From: Atrichornis clamosus
Taxonomy: Eukaryota; Chordata; Aves; Passeriformes; Menuridae
Direction of reading: 5' to 3'
DNA length: 64,000 nt
NCBI GenBank assembly: GCA_013400975.1
Contig: WBMZ01012102.1
Span: 143,342-207,341, forward strand
This document shows, piece after piece, positions 51,537 to 62,735 of the stretch (position 1 is the stretch's first letter; each line of letters begins with the position of its first letter). The position numbers and the translations under genes were made by a program. The notes beneath the pieces were generated by a model. The model searched no databases. It saw only the letters and a list, made by a program, of their open reading frames with translations, and was not told the DNA's origin.

Positions 51537-54500
51537 CTGCAGCCTGCCAGCTCCCCATCCTGCACTCTGCTAGCAATTCCATCCATCACAGACACAAGGA
51601 GCTATTTATATGCTCTTTTTGGTTATATTTTAATTGCTCTGTGTTTTCTTGTATTATAACAGATGTATTTCTATAGCAGAGTTAACCCCCCTCACAACTG
51701 GGGGTCCTGAAATTCCAAGAGTTAAAGAAGACCTGATACCTGGGGCTTGTAAGACTTTTTGAAAGGGGACTCTATCAGTGAGTTTGCTTCCTACTGTAAT
51801 TTCAGGAGGATTCACTCCTCTTAAGGTTGGCTAAATAACAGGTCTTGACAGCAAAGAGAAACATGGTCCTTAAGCAGCCAGATGAACATTCCTGGTGCTT
51901 CCTGTTGACATTGCTGAATGCTCTTCCTAAGAATTTGGAAAACATTTCCTTGTTCTCTGAACCCACTTAAAAAATACCCAGTGGAGGTAAAAATCACATA
52001 GAGAAAGGCTATAATAGGGGAAAAAAGAGAAACTGTGTGAATGGAAGTACAGATAGGAAGGAGTGATAGGAGTCTGGCAGGCTACAGTTTAGTCTGTCAG
52101 ATCTGGGATTAGTTATCCTGTTCCCCTCTACTGTTAAAATTTAAAAGCAAAAATGAACTAGGGACTCCTGACTCCTGATAAATATTTTATTAATCTTCAA
52201 GAAAGACATAAGGGTTAGAGGTCAACACTGAGAATTGCAGTTCCCTCACATGAAGTGATTAGAGGTGGTGAGAGGGTGAAGGGACGGCAACTCTGAGGTG
52301 CACTGACCTGTTTGTCATGATCACATGCTGCTTAGAGCCAGGCACAGCTTACATTGCCTCCAAATGCACTGCTAAAGTCATTGTTCCTGTGCTGAATTAC
52401 TGGGCAAGGGCAAGATTCAGCCCTTTGAAAGGTTCCTTGAGAAGGTGAAGTGCTGTCTGTGAAGTGCTGCCCTGGAGCATTTTATTGCTGCCTCTCGCTG
52501 ATCCTGGCAAGGGCTGTGTGAATGGCTGGGGCTTTTGCCAGCACAGGTGTGTTGGCTGCACATCACGTGTTTATATCTCTAATTATCTGTAGGATGAGTA
52601 GCACTCCCACACTGAACAAGTGCTCAGAGACACAAGTGTGCGTTTGTACTTAAAGTATTGGTGTCCATCATTTTGCAATTGCTACTTTTAAATCAAGATA
52701 AGGCATTGTCTCTAGTGGCCTTACAATGACAATTGAGTTCATTGTTATCTCAGATGTACTTGTGTGACTTAGATTGCAATAACTGGCAAAGTACAGCTAA
52801 GGGACATACAGCAGCCGAACTTCAGGCTGTGCATCTCTCTAGTTGTTGGGCTCTGCATCTTTAATTACAAGCAATGAAAACTTGTTATAGCATTAACTAA
52901 TGACATTTAATGAGCCCAAGGCTTGTTTGTGGGAAGAGTCATACACATGCAGTTGCAGTGGGGACAGTGGGAGTCCTTTCAGGATTTCAGCCACAAGACA
53001 AGCTCTGATTAAGGTTTTGATTAAGGTCAAAAACACTATAAAGTTGCCCTTTCTATATGAGTATAGAAACTCTACATGCGTGCCTTGTCTGCAAAAGCTG
53101 GACAATATTTTGGTGGTCCTTTCATGTACAAGTTGCACTGTCCCTCCCCAGTCTTCTGTGGAACAATGAATATTCTCTGCATCCCAAAAGAAAATGGGAA
53201 TTGATGTAGGATTGCTATTCCTTCCACAGGAGCCTGGAAGAGGTCAGAAAACTGAGATATTATCTGGGTTATTGATTGCCCAAACCAATTCCATTCTGAA
53301 CTTTTTGTCTTTCTTTATAAAGTGATTTATTATTAACAGGTGACTGTTTTGCTTTTGACAGCTTCACTTTCTCTGCTTTCTGGCTATGGAACCAGACCAC
53401 TGATTTCCAGTTTATGAACCATAGTCTCAAGAACTGTTTTCTCAGCATACTTCTCAGGGACCTTGGTGTTTATATTTCACTTGTTTTCCAGGCTTTGTCC
53501 CAGCCTTTCTCTTAACAACCACACATAAATGCAATATCCCTGGGTCTATCGTTCTGGAAAACAGGAAACTGAAATTTGATGGGTTACAGTGATATTGCCA
53601 TGGGAACAGAGCAACCTTAGAAACAAGGCTGATTTCCTCATTGCCATAGCACTGTCTTCGTGGTATTGTTAGCAGAAATCCTGCTCCTTCTCCTTGGAAA
53701 AGCTGGTTGGGTCAACATTTTCAGTGGACAGAACACAGAGCTTCCCAAGGGCCTTTGAAGATGAAGAGTGAAGCAACGCCAGGCTTTGGGGTGAGGCTGA
53801 TAAATCTGCTAGTGGGGTTGCACAACCATTGCCAGCAGGACTCCTGGACCCAGGTCCTTGCTTCTCAATGTAATGCCTTGTCCTTCCATTGCCTCCTCCT
53901 CCTGATGGACTCATGCTTTAGGCTTTCATATCATTAACACTGTTTCTCTGCATTAGTTTTCACTTAGACTGATTGTGTCATTTCATTTTGCCAGCAACTT
54001 TACGGGGTGAGGACTCTGAGAAGTCTGCACCTTTTATTAGTGCAAACAGCAGAGTTGGGAGTGAGGGGCTTCTAGGCCCATGAAGTGCTTTAGACGACAC
54101 TTGAGGAGCAGCATTTCCACTTAAAGCAGAATTTGCTTTTTTGTTCCTATTCTTCCAGGGGGTCTGTTCTGGGGGAAGATGCAACACAGTACCAAGAGTT
54201 GTTGAAAAGCATTTTACAGCTGCTAGCCTGGGTGAATGAATAAGTGTGTGTGCTAGGAGTTTGCACTTGCCAGAAACACAGAATGTAAATTCTCAGCAAG
54301 TACTGGCCTTACATTGCTGTCCTTCAGCCCCAGTCTAATGATACAGATGTCAAGAGCACTAGCCCCATCCTGACCTGTGCTGAAATTGTCCACTTTCTGT
54401 ACAAGGAAAAGCAAAATTCCTGGTATTTTTATTTGACTTCACACCTACCTGTTAAAGCAGGGGCAGCAGCACATGGGTGCATGTTTCCCTCTACAGTTGG

Positions 54501-55344
54501 CATCCAGTAGCAGAAATAGTTTGTTATGATCCAATAGGTCTTCATATCCATCCTCAATGACACCCTCCCTGCAGCCTTGTCCTTAGCAGAAGCCTCCATG
54601 GCCCTGAGTGTTTTGACTTGAGAAGAGTAAAAACCTGTGTGAAGTTCTGTGGTTTCTCTAAACTCAAGTGCCACATAAATTTATCAATGACAAGGGGAAA
54701 GAGAAATAATCTTCCATTCTCCTGCTTTTAAAAGACTGTCCTCGATGCTCTGCAGAAACAGGGTGGTAATTTTCAGTGAAGGATGCTTTTAGCCCCCCAG
54801 CTCTGTTACTTTACGTGCTGCCAGGGCTAATTCACCCTCATAGCCCCCTTCTGCTGTCATGTGGCTCTGCTGCTGCCTGCTCTGCCACAGGAGAGAGCAT
54901 CAGCCTGTGCTGCTGAAAGAGCTGCCACCTCCTTTACTTATTGATAAATCTCTCTTGAGCTGAAGGTTAAAGGAGAAGAGATGAAAAGGCTTTTGACAGC
55001 TGCAGAGAGCCAGAACCCCTCCAGGCTAAGACCTCGTAGGAAGAAGGGCAGTCCCTTTCTTTCTCTTGTCTCCTCCCACCCGAACAATTCTCCATCCCTG
55101 TGGATGAGCCCTGAGGCTCAACCTCTCACTTCCTCCCCAGGTCTCTCTGAGACTTGCTGTTCTCTCATCTGGAGGCTCCATCCTTGGTTTCCCCATAGGA
55201 ACTTCCCTTTGCTCATCAGCATTTAGCCTAAGGACATAAAAACCTGTCTGTGTGTTTCCTTGGCTGACCTGAGCTTCCTGCACCACATGGCAGGAAACCC
55301 CCGTGGACTGGGTTGGATGTGTCCATGCTTTGGATGTGTGAGGA
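51537..55344. other. Relic intron / intergenic DNA, left inversion breakpoint interval
   Basis: No exon recognised. The switch from plus-strand (exon 7) to minus-strand (exon 14) relic pieces happens somewhere here. One copy of a ~140-bp dispersed repeat starts at 54950. Confidence 0.5.
54950..55090 (+). repeat. Dispersed ~140-bp repeat, copy A
   Basis: Shares tctcttgag, ccagaacccctc-aggc and the tail tcctcccaccc with 57871-58010, same orientation, diverged with small gaps. Probably two copies of an unnamed interspersed repeat. Confidence 0.7.
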
Positions 55345-55484
55345 GACTCTGAGTCTCTCAAAACATTTTCAGATGCAGGGGATTTCCCTGAATCTTATCC
55401 AAAACAACCAGTGGGTGACAACTCTTCATGCCTCCACACACAGTTCCCCAGGCAGAGGATGGAAACCTATGGATTTTTTGAAAC
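55345..55484 (-). pseudogene. ATP13A5: ATP13A5 relic: exon 14 equivalent, inverted
   Basis: The minus strand reads RFQKIHRFPSSAWGTVCGGM, then KSCHPLVVLDKIQGNPLHLK and MF, matching the FQ-x-H...W-x-C/V..M.SCHSL....IQGDPL-LKMFE nucleotide-domain exon. An acceptor AG is still present before the first base. An in-frame loss of about three codons precedes the Trp, and an extra T after KMF makes an immediate TGA (complement of 55358-55360), so the frame is broken. It is on the opposite strand to the exon 7 and exon 19-21 relics. Confidence 0.85.
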
Positions 55485-58437
55485 CTGATTAAAAGCATAT
55501 TGTTAGTGCAACTGCTTTTAAGAGGGCCACAAAGTACCCCGTGATTTATTCTCATTTGTTCAGCTTGATATGACATAACCGAGGTGGTAAAACACTCTGA
55601 TGGGCTGGGACAGGAGTCCCACTTAGCAACTGCTGTTTGAGCAGAAACAGCCTTATTGGAGAGATAATAATTCACAGCAGGGATCTCACAAAATCTTGGC
55701 AATGTGCCCTCGGAGAAGGATTGTGAGGCTGCAATATGGAAAGGGAGTGCATCTGCTTGGGCTGGTGCTGTTCACTCACGGGGTGGATAAGCATTGTCAG
55801 CCTGCTCCCAGCGACCCTGGGAGCAACTTCAAAGAGCCATGAGGAGCCCAAGCTTCCCTTCCAGCTGTAGATTTTATATTTGCATAGCCACAGCTCCTTG
55901 TCCCTCACACCTTGGTTTTAAAAATGGGTAAGTTGGTGAGCTCCTATTGACAGTGTGCCTCAGCATAACTCACAGCTTCATGCCGCAGTTTCTTTCTGTG
56001 AAAGAAACCTCTTTCTGTTTCTTTCCTTTCTCTATTGGCCCAGCCTTGAGGCTGATTCCCTCCTTGGCATGCAGTTCACTCTGAAGATCTGGGGCGGGGC
56101 TGGGTGTAGACTCTGTAATTTCATCAGGGAAGTTATTAATCAGAGTCCTCTCTTTTCACACACACACATTCCCCTCTCAGAAGCTGCCAGCTGACAAGAT
56201 GTGTCTGCCAGACCCCAACACAGTCCATTATCATTTATTCTGTTAAGGAGGACTTTAAATAGATATATTTATCTTTGATCACCACTAGCATCCCCTGTTA
56301 CTAGCACAGGAACAGCAAAATAAATCTGGAAGTGAGCAGCTCTATTAAAAAGCACAATGAATCCAGGACCTGTTGTCCCTCTGGGCCATCAAAGCCTGTT
56401 CTGTTTCCAGCACATTATACCTTGTTCTCATCCTGATCGTAATTGGCTTATTAATTAATTAATACTTGAGAGACACCATGAAACTGCTAAACATCACACA
56501 AAACAAACAAACGTATATCTTATTAAACATACAATAGGATATTTTGTAAGTAGAATTAAATTCCTTTGCTGTCACTGCCTCACAGTATTCAGCTTAGCTG
56601 ACAGTTAGTCTTACAATAAATACATTTAAAAGTGTGAACATTTCAGAAAGAGTAATTATGCAAATAGGCTAATGAGATCCATGCACACAGCAGTAGCTCC
56701 TCCTCATGCTCTTGGCAAGTCACCAGCACATTCCCAGTTGGATGCACATTGGACATGCCTGCGCAAAGAGCTTTACATTGTGATACCTTACAGAAGACTT
56801 TTTTAATTACATGAATTTATTCTGACATATGGATCCAGTTTTGTTCTACTGCTTATGTGAGACACTGCCTGCAAGGATACCTTGGTGGAAATCACCTGGC
56901 ACTGCTCGGGCTGCCTGCCTTTTGGTGGGCTGCAAGCCTGTTCAACACGCACCTCCTCAGTGGGGCCTCCCTGGAGCGCTGGAGGAGGGCCAAGAAGAGA
57001 TTGTACTACCTGCCTGCACTTTGTCCCACTGGAGGAGTACTTTATTGGTTGACACTTATTAATTTCATCTCATTAATTAGCATCAGACAGTAATTTTCTC
57101 TCTGTCCTCTTAAGAATTGGGAATGTGATTATTCTCCTCCTGCAATGAATTCCTTCTTTCATTCATTATGGCATGATTATCTCTGGGGTGTTGAAGTATC
57201 TGGTGTACTAATAACTACTAATGAAACCTGGGGATTGATATGGGGTGTGTGGTTTGTCCCGGCCACTGGAAAAGATTAACATTTTGAGTATGGCATCACA
57301 TGCACTGAAGAGCTGAAGTCTGTTACTGTATTTTGTAATATGAATTAAATAGTATAATTCTGAATATAGTTAATGTTTACATATGGTTATTCCTTTAGGA
57401 TTTCAGTGGTCTTTAGGCTTGGAATTGAGATGTAGACTGCCAGGGTTTAAGGAAGTCCCCAAAGACATGTGAGCTTTGCAGCTCTGATCTGTGGTCTCAT
57501 GGATTTTGCTTCATGTCATTTACAGAAGGTAGGCGAGATTTGATAAGCACCAAAATCAGCAGCTCTTAATTTCAACAGAAGGAGCATTATCCTAACATTT
57601 ACATGATGAAAGGTTTATTGACTAGATTAAGAATATTTATTGAACTGTGCTGAGAATGACATAATTGAACAGCCCTGTGCATATTCTCCTAACACCCTCA
57701 GGGTAATTAAAGGCACTCAGGCTGCTGCTGAGTTCTCTTTGCCTTGAATTAGCAGCGACCTTTGTGGCTACGCCTGCCACAGCAGTGCCCAGGTGCCCTC
57801 CTCAGAGGGAAGCAGCTGAGCAGGAAGCAGGGACACCCGTTGCACTCTGCCTCCCCAAACACACTTGGATATCTCTTGAGAAAAGGGTTGAAGGAGGAAA
57901 GATGACAAGGTAGAGACAACTGTAGAGGTCCAGAACCCCTCTAGGCCAGGACATGGCCGGGAGAAGAGCAGCCCCTTTCCTTCTCGTGCCTCCTCCCACC
58001 CACACTATGAGATGTTTTTCTGAACACTGTGCATGAGGAGCTTGGGTCAAATTTTGTCCCTCAACCAAGTTCATGCCTTCCAGTGGCTGGATGTTTAGGG
58101 CTAACGCTGACCTCTGTGCTCATCCATTGTGTGCTTGAACTGAACTGCTGCAACATCACAATCCAAAACCTAAAAAAAATATGTATTCTGTGTATTTGAG
58201 TATTTTCACTTTCTACTCTTGACAGTACATTAATCCTACTTGGTTTTAATGTGGATAAGAAATGCATATTGCACAATGGCAGTGTTCAAAAGCCTAAGAC
58301 AACTGTGAATTATTCAAGCCACAGTTTTTCTCCCTCCTGCTGCAAACTACACTAATAAATAGTAAACTCTTTGCTGTCAGAACAGATAGAGACATCTCCC
58401 TTTCAGAGAACCTTCACAGGGCCTTGGCATTGCAAAC
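55485..58437. other. ATP13A5: Inside the inverted relic block
   Basis: Exons 10-13 should lie here on the minus strand if the block moved as one piece; I could not find the GTEVIQ, YNTAKGD, PPALP or DKTGT blocks. There is a second copy of the ~140-bp repeat (57871-58010), an unexplained GC-richer open frame (56857-57093) and a CA run near 56158-56167. Confidence 0.5.
57871..58010 (+). repeat. Dispersed ~140-bp repeat, copy B
   Basis: Homologue of 54950-55090. Both copies sit within or beside the inverted relic block and have the same orientation, so they cannot by themselves have caused the inversion. Confidence 0.7.
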
Positions 58438-58555
58438 CTGGGAACATCCTTTCATTCACAATGCAGCTTCCATCAATCAGGACAGCATCACAGGGGAGAG
58501 AGAACTTTTTTCCATTTAAAAAAAGTGTGTCTCCAGCAGCTAAGTAATAAGATTC
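58438..58555 (-). pseudogene. ATP13A5: ATP13A5 relic: exon 9 equivalent, inverted
   Basis: The minus strand reads ESYYLAAGDTLFLNGKKFSL, then PCDAVLIDGSCIVNERMFPG. KFSLPCDAVLIDGSC-VNE is nearly identical to human ATP13A5 as I recall it and clearly different from the ATP13A4 exon in this window ([17 protein letters not shown]). The frame is open and both splice dinucleotides are present (ctacag and gtttgc), but the exon is 14 nt shorter at its 5' side than the 132-nt ATP13A4 exon. The Thr of the TGES dephosphorylation motif is Pro. Confidence 0.88.
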
Positions 58556-60206
58556 CTGTAGAACAATACAAAAATGAACTTGACTTGTGCACAAGTTTGG
58601 GGCAGTTAAATTAAGTCTCAAGGTACACAAAACATCAGTAATCTTCTACAGTACATTATTTAAAACCAGTGCTTCTTAGAAATAATACTGGCTGAAAAAA
58701 TAACAGCTCAAACCTCTCTCTCCAAGTGAGCGTCTTCAGTTTTGTTTGCCTAATGTCCATAAGACACTCCAACCAGGAAAACCTATCCAAGGCCTTTCTA
58801 TCTCCCATCACCCTAACAATTGCTCATCTCAATGGCTTTGGGAGGCAAAAATAGCTATAACCCCTATTTTATGGGTAAGAAACTGAAGCTGGGAAAGAAA
58901 GCATATACCCGATGGGAGCCATATGTCTAGACTCCTTAAAAATCACTCACAAGCTGCTTGCAAGATTGTGGAAGCAGCCTATGACAAAGCCAGGAAGCTG
59001 GTCTTGGAAGGCCTGTTATCTAGTCACTTGTTTCTGAAATTAAGTTTCCAAGCTGTTCTTAACACAAATTACTGGGTTCACCTGTATCATCACAGATGCT
59101 GGAGATACAGATGCATCATTACTGCACCACACAGGCTGTGCCCTGCCCACCTCACCTCCCTGTGCCCCGTTTCAACTTTGCTGTGCAATTCCAGATACAT
59201 TTCAACATGTTCATTATACAGGCTGGTGAGGAAAATGAGAAGCAGATGACTCACCTCTGCTCTTGGTGCAGGTGGTAATCTGAACTTTGCTGTGCTCCTC
59301 GGCGAGGTAGTGCAACTTGGGAGGCTGCTGTGGATGGGAAAACAATTGCAGCATGGAGACCCCAGTACTCAACATGAAGCAGGAGGTTACAATTCAGTGG
59401 CTGTGCTAACAGCACAGGAACTGGAGTTGCCAGGGAGGTCTCACATCACACATTAGAAGTCAGGATGCGAGTTCGTCGAGTTAACCTAGAACAAGTCATG
59501 GTGGGATCATGGACCTAATTTTCTGTTTGATTCCAATTCATGCCACTGTATCTCCCTTGGCCTTCAAGGAGCGATTCCTGCTTCATGCCAGAGTCAGCCC
59601 CCTTAACTGTAGCATTGCTACCTGCAGTTCCTTAGCAAGGTTTATTTGTGCTCAACAATTTTACCCTCACTTGCAGGACATCAACAGGACCACCACGTTG
59701 TAAAGACTGTCATTGTAAAACTGCCATTGCAAGAAGCAACACAGGAATTCTAATTTAGTTGGGTTGGACTGGATGATCTCCAGAGTCCCTTTCAACCTGA
59801 ACAGTTCTGTGATTCTGTGAAAACAGTTTTGAGGGACAATGGAAAGCTTTAGTTTAGAATCACATAAGATCTAGTTACTCAAACCTCCAAACAAGGCAAG
59901 ATCAGCAAGAAACGTATCTTCAAAATTATGTTCCACTTTCTCAGATTTCTCAATAGCTCCTCTTATCTTATCTAGATTGTGTGTCTATTGATTGCAGCTT
60001 AATGAATCATTAGGTATTCGCTGTCAAGCTGTGATTGCAGTATGTAGTGGAAACTATATGCAGAGAAATACTGCAGTTAAAAGGAACTCTGCTTTTAGAA
60101 TCACAGAAATGACCAGAAGATTGGAAATTTAGTATTTAGAAGGATTCTCACATTAACGCGTGAGTATAAAAGCAATTTCCTCAGTCATGTGATTTATTAT
60201 TAACAG
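58556..60206. other. Relic intron, right inversion breakpoint interval
   Basis: The strand of the relic pieces switches back to plus between the exon 9 and exon 19 equivalents. Contains a CR1 tail (59758-59822). No convincing exon 15-18 remnant. Confidence 0.5.
59758..59822 (+). mobile_element. CR1 LINE extreme 3' end
   Basis: A very short CR1 tail: gttgggttggactggatgat, then tttcaacctgaacagttctg and gattctgtga. Confidence 0.8.
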
Positions 60207-60290
60207 GCAAAGTCAATCTTGTTGAGGCAAACAAACTGGAGGGCTCTGTTCAGCTTCCATTGCCTGGTGACAAGCAGAAAACTGCAAAGC
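60207..60290 (+). pseudogene. ATP13A5: ATP13A5 relic: exon 19 3' half
   Basis: The plus strand reads GKVNLVEANKLEGSVQLPLP, aligned without gaps to [17 protein letters not shown] of ATP13A4 exon 19. Nucleotide identity over about 60 bases is visibly high. The 5' half with TGDN is gone: upstream bases show stops in this frame. It could be read as either paralogue, but its place among ATP13A5 relics favours ATP13A5. Confidence 0.75.
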
Positions 60291-61420
60291 AAACACAGCT
60301 GCTCCCTGTGTAAGCACAGCCAGGGTGGCTGCTTCTGAATGCCAGGGGGAATTCAATGCTTTTAATGCCTAATAGTGGTCTCCTTGCTGGGGATTTGGAA
60401 ATAGCTCTGAGGATCAGAGGAAACCTGGGGGTTAGTTCTTATCTACCACAGGGTCTATGGAGGTGTGGTAGGGACTGTGCATCCACTGGGCAGAAATCAT
60501 TAATAGAGCAGTTCTTTCCTCAGGACTTGTGAAATAACTACTTGAGTAACAGGCAAGGCTTTGCAGATGTAGTGGCCACCTCGGTCGTGCTTGAAGTGTG
60601 CAGAATTAATGCAATTATACATACTTGTCTGCGTGACAATTTGCTGGGCCAAATTTCAGTGTCTGAACAAGCAGCCTGTGGCTAACAGAGATTAATAATG
60701 TGTGGAGATGTGTAAAAGAATCAAGTATTGCCAGGTGTAAAGCTTTACAAAAGGGTGCTGCACAGGGCTGTGTCCCTGATTGCCTGGAGGGAGGCTGATG
60801 AGGTGCAAGTGAAATGGCATGCTATGACCTCAGTCTGAGAGTAAATGATGTCTTATTTCTAGTAGGTATATGCTAATACTGAGGTAAAGATCACCTTGGA
60901 AGAAGAAACCTAAACCCACCATTTTTCAATGAATGGAAAGCCCTCTCAGGTTATTGTCCAGCACATCTACAGCTTTCTGCCAAAACTAAGTTCAGAGAAA
61001 ACAACACACTTACTTGCCCCCCCCACCCCATTTTATTCAGTGTCACTGGTGTTCCATTGGGAGAAAGTGTTTTTCTGTCAGCAGCTCTAATGTTACTTCA
61101 CATTTTGACAGCTTGAGGCCGTCTCCCACCATGCCTCAGGTTTAACCTGAACAGCTTGCTTTCAGCATCTTGTAACACCTGAAATGACAGGGGTGGCTGT
61201 GGTGCTGTGAGCAGCTGCACAGTGGAGTTACTTCATGGTCACCTTCACAATTCCAGTTTAATTAAAAACATAAATCCCATGCCCATGTGTCACTTCCAGA
61301 GTCAGCAACGGCCTTTGCTCAGCAGGGCATCAGGAATGTGAAATACCCACCTCTGGCAGCAGAGATCTTCAACTCCTGTCACTCGGTCCATAAAATAGCT
61401 GGTGCTGGGACAGGTGTTTG
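60291..61420. other. Relic intron
   Basis: No exon recognised. A C-rich run (61017-61028) is the only notable feature. Confidence 0.5.
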
Positions 61421-61478
61421 GAGTTTATAATGGCTGGGACAGATATTCAGATTTTATACTCTCTGGCTAGATTTTTAG
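61421..61478 (+). pseudogene. ATP13A5: Possible ATP13A5 relic: exon 20 3' part
   Basis: EFIMAGTDIQILYSLARFL resembles [20 protein letters not shown] at spaced positions (F, M, G, Q and hydrophobics) and ends just before a GT (gtagga). It is about 8 nt shorter than the matching ATP13A4 segment. The similarity is weak, and the main support is its correct position and strand between the exon 19 and exon 21 relics. Confidence 0.38.
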
Positions 61479-61827
61479 GTAGGAGAAACCTCAGGCTGAG
61501 CAGTGTTATTGCTGCTGTCGTCAACCATCTGCTCTGCTCCTGGGAAGCACTTACAATGCCTGGCTGCTCTAAAGGCTGCTGCAGAGCATGTGGAGATCGC
61601 TGGCTTCCCAGCACCTCTGACAGAACAGGTGAGGCAGAAAACAGCAGGATAAATCTGAAGTTAGAGGAAACCTAAACCCTAAGGGTAGCAAAACCATGTC
61701 AGGGTTTTAGAAACGGGATTAAAGCATTTTACAAGTGTCAGACACCCAAAAGGAAGGTCTGATCCTGCCTCAGTGGAGCAATGGAGGCACAAATGCTGCC
61801 AAGGTGGCCCATTGCTCTTTCTTGCAG

Positions 61828-61907
61828 ATGTTGGTGAATGGGACTGTCTTTGACAGGATGTTTCCTGGCCACAAGTTCAGCCTTGTTGAACACTTATAGA
61901 AACTCTA
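61828..61907 (+). pseudogene. ATP13A5: ATP13A5 relic: exon 21 equivalent
   Basis: After an intact acceptor (cttgcag) the frame reads MLVNGTVFDRMFPGHKFSLV, then EHL and a stop. It matches [20 protein letters not shown] of ATP13A4 exon 21 and the ILVNGTVF form of human ATP13A5. The length is exactly 80 nt like the intact exon. A Gln codon became TAG and the donor gtaagt is now aggttc. The next exon, with GDGAND, was not found before the window end. Confidence 0.92.
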
Positions 61908-62246
61908 AGGTTCTCTCTTGTTTTCTTCTTGAACCAATTCAATAACATGTTTTCTTGAAGTGTGACTGTCCCATCTAGTGCTTCTCCGGGTCACTCTTTC
62001 CCATCCCCACTTCCTCCACAAGTGATCCCCTTTGGATCCTTTGCAGCCCGTCTGAATATTCCAGTTTCATTGTGAAAATGCATTTCAAGGACAATCAAGA
62101 GACAGTGGGCTCTGTAGCAAGCAAACTCAGGATCTACAACAGCATGGTCCATGGCCAGATGGGGACCCATATCTCTGCTGTAGAGACATTGGTTGAGAGT
62201 CTCAAGGATGAACTGAAACAACTCTAAGTGAGTTGGACTAAACAGT
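61908..62246. other. DNA between relic and LTR-like element
   Basis: No exon or repeat recognised. Confidence 0.5.
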
Positions 62247-62515
62247 TGTCTTGGTTTGAAAAGACAGATATCTGTCAAGGAAGGAGGGAACCTTCCTGGA
62301 ATGGAAAGGTGACCCCCTTCCTCCGAATTACTGTAATTTCAAAATTATGGGGCTTCCAAGCAGAAATATGGGAAAAGGAATAACAATTCTTACTAGAATG
62401 TATATATGTAACAAGACAGAACAAACAGCGACAACAACAAAAGCAATAACCAATAACAGACTTTTCCCACCTGTCACTCAGTTTCCCCTGTGGTGTAGTT
62501 ATGACCACGGCCGGC

Positions 62516-62735
62516 AGGGTGCGCTGGTGAGTCAGGTGAGGCAGGGGGCTGCAGTACCTCCCCTGTGGCTTCAGGGGGCAGTGGTGAGGCAGGAAGGCTG
62601 CAGTACCTCCCTTGATTCTTCAGGGGGCGCTGGTGAGGCAGGTGAGGCAGGGAGGCTGCAGTACCTCCCCCTGGTGGGTCAGGCAGGGCATAGGGGCTGT
62701 GATGACTCCCTGTGGCCTCAGGGGGCGTTCCGACA
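62516..62735 (+). repeat. Minisatellite, about 48-58 bp period
   Basis: Imperfect tandem units containing gctgcagtacctccc (at 62549, 62597 and 62655) followed by cttcagggggc. About three to four copies, inside the LTR-like sequence. Confidence 0.8.

Noticed and set aside
58923..59249. Possible ATP13A5 exon 18 relic (DKARKLVLEGLL against KKETKLVLKELS)
   Set aside because: Position and strand would fit, but only KLVL and a few residues match and the flanking EKVESELTFLGLL part is absent.
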